A stretch of 64,000 bases of DNA from Neurospora tetrasperma FGSC 2508 (taxonomy: Eukaryota; Ascomycota; Sordariomycetes; Sordariales; Sordariaceae), in the NCBI RefSeq assembly GCF_000213175.1, contig NW_009799104.1, forward strand, positions 3,791,128-3,855,127, in the 5' to 3' direction. Both the position numbers and the translations under genes were made by a program. This document shows, piece by piece, positions 57,556-64,000 of the stretch. The notes beneath the pieces are model-generated. The model was not told where the DNA came from, did not search any database, and saw only the letters and a program-made list of their open reading frames with translations. Within the stretch, counting starts at the first letter, position 1, and each line of letters opens with the position of its first letter.

Positions 57556-58542
57556 ATGTCTTCGGAAACCCCGATAAAAAATGTCACCCTCGTCGGTGCC
57601 TCCGGCAACCTGGGCCGCGTCCTTCTTTCCCACCTCCTCAAAACCAATCTGCACATCACCATTCTCCAACGCGCCTCCTCCAAATCCACCTACCCCTCCC
57701 ATCCCAACCTCACCATCACCACCGCCCCTTCCTGGTCCGTCCCCGAACTCACTCTGGCCCTCCACGGTCAACACGCCGTAATTGCCGCCTTCCCCCTCCG
57801 CGACCTCCCAGCCCATCTCACCCTCGCCGCAGCGGCCTACGCCTCCGGCACAGTAACCCGTTTCATCCCGGCCGACTACGGCAGCGTAGATGCCCGAAGC
57901 AAAAGAGCGCAGGATCTTGTACCCTTGTTCGGCAAGAAGGTGCAGGTTCGCGAGACACTGGAGATGTTGAGCGAGGTCAGCGGAGGCCGTCTAAGCTGGA
58001 CCAGTCTGGTCAACGGCCACTTTTTCGACTGGGGCTTGACCAACGGATTCCTGCATTTCTATCCGTTCGGACAGCCTCCGAGGGCGCATATCCTCGGCTC
58101 CGGGAACGAAAAGAGCTCCCAGGCGACGCTGGGGCAGGTGTCAAAGGCCGTGGTGAGTATTTTGACGGGTGACGCTGGACATCTCGAGAAGACGAGGAAC
58201 AAAGTCCTCATGTTGCAGTCGTTCCTCGTCTCTCAGAATGAGGTTGTGGATGTGCTGGAAAAGGTGACGGGCAACAAGTACGAAAGGCAGTATGTCGATA
58301 CGGAGGAATATATCAACGAGAGGAAGAGGGTGGCGGATGCAGGGGGGGAGGGGGCAGGAGAGGCAATTGAGGATCTGGTCTTTGCGCTGGGGGTGGTGGA
58401 AGGGGATTGGACGAACCGGCAGGAGTATGCGATGGGGCTGTTGGGCTTGGAGGAGGAGGATTTGGAGGCGGTGGTCAGGAAGGCGCTGGAGGAGACTGAG
58501 GAGGGGAGGAAGTTGTTGGCTGGGAGCGGAAACTACCTGTAG
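57556..58542 (+). CDS. NmrA-like / isoflavone-reductase-like NAD(P)-binding protein
   Basis: A single exon of 328 residues from the ATG at 57556. The dinucleotide loop GASGNLG follows the first strand (VTLVGASGNLGRVLL). A Rossmann fold continues through AVIAAFPLR and VTRFIPADYGSVD. K/V-x-VRETLE and WTSLVNGHFFDWGL fit the substrate half of atypical short-chain dehydrogenases of the NmrA/CipA group. These either reduce small aromatic substrates or act as redox-sensing regulators; no choice can be made here. No signal peptide is present, so it is probably cytosolic. It lies alone on the plus strand, 3.6 kb before the NRPS-like gene. Confidence 0.88.
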   Translation: MSSETPIKNVTLVGASGNLGRVLLSHLLKTNLHITILQRASSKSTYPSHPNLTITTAPSWSVPELTLALHGQHAVIAAFPLRDLPAHLTLAAAAYASGTVTRFIPADYGSVDARSKRAQDLVPLFGKKVQVRETLEMLSEVSGGRLSWTSLVNGHFFDWGLTNGFLHFYPFGQPPRAHILGSGNEKSSQATLGQVSKAVVSILTGDAGHLEKTRNKVLMLQSFLVSQNEVVDVLEKVTGNKYERQYVDTEEYINERKRVADAGGEGAGEAIEDLVFALGVVEGDWTNRQEYAMGLLGLEEEDLEAVVRKALEETEEGRKLLAGSGNYL

Positions 58543-61500
58543 AGGAGGAGTGAAGTTGGAGATGGTGGTTCCCGTCAATGTATGGACGTGTGTTTGTTTG
58601 TCTTTCTCAAAAGCTAGAGGTAATGATGCGCCTCGGGAAAGCTGGATCACGAACTGGCGGAAACAGCGGTAATGGGACGGGAAATGAGAAAGAGATCTCG
58701 CCATCTCACCGAGCATCCCCAACAACCAGTCCTAGAGGTACGATTATCGGCCGGGGGTTCATGAAGCAAGAAGCGAGCACGGGCCTCTCGCAAACATCTT
58801 ACGATCTGGAGGCTCCACAGGGACACTGAACCACTGCAGATCGGACAAAGGGGCCTATCCTGCCGTGCCTTCCATTTGTGCTGGCCGGCCGTGTGGGCAC
58901 ATTCATGGCAGGGACGACGTGGTTTGCATAGCCGCTGATCCGTACATCGCATCGTGTCTCGAGATATGGGAATTGCGCGGGCATGATTGGTACCTTCACA
59001 TCGGCGAACGGGCCCGACGATTTCCGTGGTGCTCGCTTGAAGTTCGGTCAGGGTCCGGTGCCGAATCCAGTCCCTAAAATACCTCGGCCGCCCGCGGGGA
59101 TCAACGCACAGATCGAGATCGTCTGAAACAAGGGGATCGAGATTCACCAGCGCTACCTACTATTCATGTTGTGACCACGGAGATGACTTACTTCTATGTA
59201 CTCATTTCCCTTCCCACTTGCCAGTTCGGCAACCCTCGCCGGCAGCTATTCATAGATGCAAGTATTCCAAACTATTTCCTGCTGTCAAGAACGAGTTGGG
59301 CCGTTTGAAACAATGGCTATGTCTGTTCATCTTCGTTCCGCTATCCGTCTTCCAGGGCAAGCGGAGGAGGAGGGGGAGGAGGTCCCTTGTTGTGAAGATC
59401 TGTGAATGCCAGAAGCCGTGATGAAAGATGCTGGCAATCAGGGACCAACAGTCGGGGGATGAACAAGCTTATCGAGAAACTCGATTCTTCGAGGGTACCT
59501 ACCCAACGCTGCCTGGGCACCCAGAACGGGCACTGAAAAGGGAGGAACGGGTCGGTCGGCAATAGAGAGTCAGCCAGTCGGGAAGCCGGACCTATATGGA
59601 CTGGATTCCTGCAGCACGACGTCAGTCCTACTGGGATGGATCGGGGAGCGTGAAGCTTATCGGGATCCACAACAGCCTTGTAAAACTGGACCTCATGGGT
59701 CGACAGGTGGAGGACGCTCCGTAGTGTAGTGTAGAAGCTTCCATGACCCCTGAGCTAAGGCCTCGGCTATCTGTTGCCGACTTGTTCACCTCCTGTTGCA
59801 GATACTGCGATGTCGGCACCGAAAGTGGGGAGTGGCGTGGGAAAGATCAAGGGCTTTTGCTTGGTCTGTTATTATCCACCCTTCCAGCTGGTGCTTCTTC
59901 GTGCTCCAAACACCAACGTCGAGGAAGCCCACTCGTGATTCGCGTTCGCGAGTTCAGTTTCACATTCACGGTCGGTTGCAATCTTTGTTGCAATACTTGC
60001 TCATGCTGACGAAAACGCGGTTTGGCATTGGATAATCTAAGCGCACCCTCGGGTTGGTGAAAAGGTCAAGGTGTTGCTACATGAGATCTTGACCCCAGTT
60101 GGTCAATGTGTTGTGGCCAAGTAGAGGACAAAACTGAAAAATCCGTGTTGGAAAAAACACCACAAACATCCCATCTCGATATCATCTCGATGGTCCAAGT
60201 GGGTAACATTCGAGGTCCCTTCTCGACTTCCTGATGCATGAGACAGGCAGGCGGTCAAGGGCAGGAAGACATGGAAAACAGCGGCTTCTCTTGTCCGGAT
60301 TTCCGCGGGAATAACTGCCCGCGGAAATGACAGAGAGCGGGCAAGCATCGATCTGATGAGAATAGGACATCGCATTGTCTTCGATTTCGTAACACAAACA
60401 GCGAGGTCGGTCGGCTAAGAATATCGGCAGCGGTGACACTAGCGATACCAATAATTCTTGTCGGATATATCCCCAGGTTTTACTGCCAATTGCATATCAG
60501 GAAAGACCCTGCAGGCCGGCACTCAGACGCAGCAAGTCGACCACAGCGAACGATGTAATTGGTTAGGATATAGCATGGGGATAAATTCAAATGGAGTTTC
60601 AACTTTGTCAGTCTGCATGGAGATTCGAGCAACTGCCGTCGAACGCTCCCGAAACCCTTGATGATGATCAATGTGCTACGATTTCTACATCGACCGGACG
60701 TATCGGCAAGCCAGGCGGTGTTGGGACGACGATCAAATCCATCCCATCGATAACGCTAGAGCAGTCGTCGCTGTCCATGTCCACTACCGCTTTTCTTTCA
60801 TTCACACTAGATTTGTGCTATCTCCACAGTATAGGACCAATTACATCTAGAGAATGATCTGAAGACGACGCCAAAACGTGACGAGCAGATTTGATGATTG
60901 GCCAGGTCGGCAAGGGGATAAAATCCGGTTCGATACGGTCTGCTACCTACCTAGGTAGAGGTATAGAGGCCAGCAATTTTCAAATTCTGACATAGAAAAG
61001 ACGCATCCTTCTAGGTACAGGTACTTACTAATCTGGCTTCGAGGTTTTGCAAGTTGTCGCGTGCTGGCAGCTGTAGAATGGGGAAACGACTCGGGCACAT
61101 TTGAGGGTGTTTTTATAGTGTATAGGTAGGTAGGTATAAAAGAGGACTGGTCGAAGCAGGGGTGTCTACTGTATCTGCTACACTACGAACATCAACCCCT
61201 GAAAACGTGCCGCAAGTCCCGGCACCAACAAGGTGACAGGGCCATGACCGGCGGTCCGCTCCCGATCAGAAAGCTTGTTTCGTCGTGGGTCTTCCACCGC
61301 AACATCACTTTTCAAGTTGGACGAGCAGGATAGGAAGCATCTCATGACCTTGAATGACTGGCACCCCGCCACTCCATGTCCTTGGCACCTCTAGCAGCCA
61401 GGTGCCGGAACAAAAACCCGGGCTACAAGTTCCCACCCATTTTGGACGGAAGTCGGTAGGTACACTGGTCCGCGTTTGTTTCAGCACCTGGCAGTCCACA

Positions 61501-62104
61501 AGTCATTGGCGTGCGTGTAGGGTACCTAGACTGCCAAGGTACAATGAAGAGGAATGGAGGTGTGTGCTCATGGCTGCTCCATCTAACGTCCATGACCGAC
61601 ATTACTGCCCAGTCTTCATGGGGTCCCCATGTTCCAGATGCTCTGTGCTTTGCTGTGGACAACTGGCTGTGGCGGTGGATGCTTGTCTTGTCTGTCTTCT
61701 GGTTATACCATGGCCTCGTCTCGCGTCGCGAGGATCCCCGGGCACACCGGAAGGAAAGAAGACTCGAGAGGGTGTAATGGAGGTAGTGGAAAGCAGAAGG
61801 GGGAAGGCGGAGGAAAAAGAAGCACATACCTATGATATATATTCCGTTCTCTCCCACCGACTGAGACTGAACTTTTGTGAAATCATCATCTCATCACCAT
61901 CCATCAATCATTCTGACGGAGGAAGCCTTCCCTCACGCTCAGCCATACCCATCAACTTGGACAACTTACCTTGACCATCCGAACTAATAGATCTAATATT
62001 GGGACGACAGCCTATCATCTCATAATATCGGCTACATCCGACTTTTCGACTTCTTCCATCCTTCTTCGGTATTACAACACCCTTGACCTAATACACACAT
62101 CACC
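58543..62104. other. 3.6-kb intergenic stretch
   Basis: No gene is supported. It contains a perfect 11-bp inverted repeat at 60299-60328, a GGTA run and TATAAA at 61121-61140, and an unsupported plus-strand open frame (61354-61974) upstream of the NRPS-like gene. Bases from about 61980 to 62104 are the CA/CT-rich leader of that gene. Confidence 0.45.
60299..60328. promoter_or_regulatory. perfect 11-bp inverted repeat with CCGCGG cores, possible Zn2Cys6 site
   Basis: ATTTCCGCGGG (60299-60309), an 8-base spacer, then CCCGCGGAAAT (60318-60328). Each arm contains the palindrome CCGCGG, the core of yeast pleiotropic drug response sites bound by Zn2Cys6 proteins. Whether it is bound is unknown. 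Confidence 0.3.
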
Positions 62105-64000
62105 ATGAGCCAACAACAAAATCCCCCTTACGGCCGCCGCCTTATCCTCGACATTATCAAGGAGCGTGCCCACAACGAGCCCAACCGGGAATGGGTGTCT
62201 GTACCTCGTTCATCCGACCCCAAAGATGGGTGGAAGATCCTCACTTACCTTGACGCCTACAACGGCATCAACCGCATCGCGCACAAGCTCACACGGGTCT
62301 GCGGTGCTGCCGCGCCCGGCTCTTTCCCGACCGTTGCGTATATCGGCCCCAACGACGTTCGCTACCTAGTCTTCGCCCTAGGCGCCGTCAAGGCCGGCTA
62401 TCAGGCTCTCTTCATCTCCACTCGCAACTCCGCCGAGGCCCAGGTGAACCTGTTTGAGCTGACGAACTGCAACATCCTGGTGTTTGATCAGAGCTACAAG
62501 GCTACCGTCCAGCCATGGCTACACGAGCGCGAGATGACTGCGATTCTGGCGCTGCCCGCTGATGAGTGGTTCCCGGCCGACCAGGAGGACTTTCCGTACA
62601 ACAAGACATTTGAGGAGGCTGAGTGGGATCCCCTGATGGTGCTGCACACTTCTGGAAGCACTGGATTTCCCAAGCCCATCGTGGCCAGGCAGGGTATGCT
62701 GGCTGTAGCGGACCAGTTTCACAATCTTCCGCCGCGCGAGGACGGCAAGCTCATGTGGATCGTGGAGATGAGCAAGCGGGCGAAGAGGCTTATGCATCCT
62801 AGTGAGTGTTCCCCCCCAAAAAAACCATGATAGTCGATCAGGGTCCGAAGCTAACAAATGACGACAACCAGTGCCTCTTTTCCACGCGGCTGCCATGTAC
62901 ATCTCCATGCTCATGATCCACTATTGGGACACCCCTGCTGCTTTGGGCATCGGCGAGCGTCCACTGTCTTCCGACCTGGTTCTTGACTACATCGAGTACG
63001 CTGACGTTGAGGGCATGATCTTGCCGCCGGCAATCCTCGAGGAGCTCTCCCAGGACGAGAAAGCTATCCAGTCCCTCCAGAAGCTCAACTTTGTGTCCTT
63101 TGGCGGCGGCAACCTCGCTCCCGAGGCCGGTGACCGCCTGGTCGAGAACAACGTGACGCTCTGCAACCTCATCTCGGCGACCGAGTTCACTCCCTTCCCC
63201 TTCTACTGGCAATATGACCAGAAGCTCTGGCGCTACTTCAACTTTGACACGGAGCTCTTCGGCATTGACTGGCGCCTCCATGACGGCGAGTCGACTTATG
63301 AACAGGTAATCGTCCGCAAGGACAAGCACCCCGGTCTCCAGGGCTTCTTCTACACGTTCCCCGATTCCAGCGAGTACAGCACCAAGGACTTGTACAAGCG
63401 CCACCCTACCCACGAGGACTTTTGGATCTACCAGGGCCGCGCCGACAACATCATTGTGTTCTCCAACGGCGAGAAACTCAACCCCATCACCATCGAGGAG
63501 ACGCTGCAAGGCCACCCCAAGGTCATGGGCGCCGTGGTCGTGGGCACGAACCGGTTCCAGCCTGCTGTGATCATCGAGCCCGTGGAGCACCCCGGGACCG
63601 AGGAGGGCCGCAAGGCTTTGTTGGATGAGATTTGGCCCACCGTCGTCCGCGTCAATAAGGAGACGGTCGCCCATGGCCAGATCGGCCGCCAGTACATGGC
63701 TCTCTCGACCCCCGGCAAGCCGTTCCTGCGCGCAGGTAAGGGCACCGTCCTGCGCCCTGGTACCATCAACATGTACAAGGCCGAGATCGACAAGATCTAC
63801 GAGGATGCCGAGAAGGGCGTTGCCACTGACGAGGTTCCCAAGCTGGATCTTTCCTCGTCCGACGCCTTGATCGTCTCCATCGAGAAGCTATTTGAGACGT
63901 CCCTCAACGCTCCCAAGCTCGAGGCCGACACCGACTTCTTCACGGCCGGTGTCGACTCGATGCAAGTCATCACCGCGTCTCGCCTCATCCGTGCTGGCCT
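62105..64000 (+). CDS. NRPS-like enzyme: adenylation and thiolation domains, 3' end outside window
   Basis: Exons 62105-62801 and 62872 to the edge (phase 1 junction) give about 608 residues. The adenylation domain has the P-loop-like core HTSGSTGFPKPI (A3), PLFHAAA (A4), NLISATEF (A5) and GRADNIIVFSNGEKL (A8). It has no condensation domain before it. A carrier domain begins near the edge with DTDFFTAGVDSMQV; the Ser at 63957-63959 would carry phosphopantetheine. This order (A-T) with this kind of A domain is usual for fungal NRPS-like reductases, which end in a thioester reductase domain that would lie outside the window. Such enzymes activate and reduce carboxylic acids. The substrate is unknown; the end domain is inferred. 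Confidence 0.92.

Noticed and set aside
61354-61974. 206-codon plus-strand frame upstream of the NRPS-like gene
   Set aside because: No domain, Cys/Ser-rich odd composition and weak codon bias; more likely leader or promoter sequence, although a TATAAA lies 220 bases before it.
62838-63674. 278-codon minus-strand frame
   Set aside because: Antisense to the adenylation domain of the NRPS-like gene.
1-64000. 5S rRNA genes, CRISPR arrays, LTR or LINE coding remnants, heavily RIP-mutated AT-rich blocks
   Set aside because: I looked for their hallmark sequences and saw none; AT content stays moderate throughout.

Overview
The window looks like a piece of a filamentous ascomycete chromosome, most likely Neurospora (N. 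crassa or a close relative). Short introns with GTRAGT donors and CTAAC/CTGAC-type branch sites are common, genes are widely spaced, coding regions favour C-ending codons, and intergenic DNA is rich in AGGTACCT-type palindromes and homopolymer runs. The pair 'complex I 23 kDa subunit - mitochondrial acyl carrier protein' matches what I remember of N. crassa nuo-21.3c and nuo-12. That species call is from memory of the families and was not searched. Exon joins were worked out by hand from splice sites and reading frame.

Left part (1-23 kb): a membrane sensor with three MHYT-type motifs and a PAS-like segment (minus strand, runs off the left edge). Next comes an FSH1-type serine hydrolase (minus), divergent from a 2,346-residue highly-reducing-type polyketide synthase (plus). 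The synthase keeps intact KS, AT, KR and ACP signatures, but its DH has lost the catalytic His and its ER has lost the nucleotide-binding glycine motif. It has no methyltransferase and no thioesterase, so the hydrolase next door is a candidate product-releasing enzyme. A 757-bp element with 31-bp terminal inverted repeats flanked by TA lies downstream, followed by a conserved-looking fungal protein of unknown function.

Middle (23-32 kb): a tRNA-Ser(UGA) with an intron, two complex I-related genes in tandem (the TYKY-type iron-sulfur subunit and the mitochondrial acyl carrier protein, the latter with an 18-nt micro-exon), and a CCCH zinc-finger protein of the Lee1 type. A 7-kb gene-poor stretch follows and contains a 188-bp inverted-repeat element with internal duplications.

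Right part (39-64 kb): a stand-alone CYP505-like P450 heme domain, a mitochondrial HHE hemerythrin, a DUF3445 heme protein and a large Zn2Cys6 regulator resembling the Upc2 group. After a 4-kb spacer come a second P450 (ent-kaurene-oxidase-like), a YwbE/DUF2196-zinc finger protein, a DUF423 membrane protein, an NmrA-type reductase, and the start of an NRPS-like adenylation-thiolation enzyme that runs off the right edge. Several of these are specialised-metabolism families, but they are spread among housekeeping genes and I cannot show that they form one cluster.
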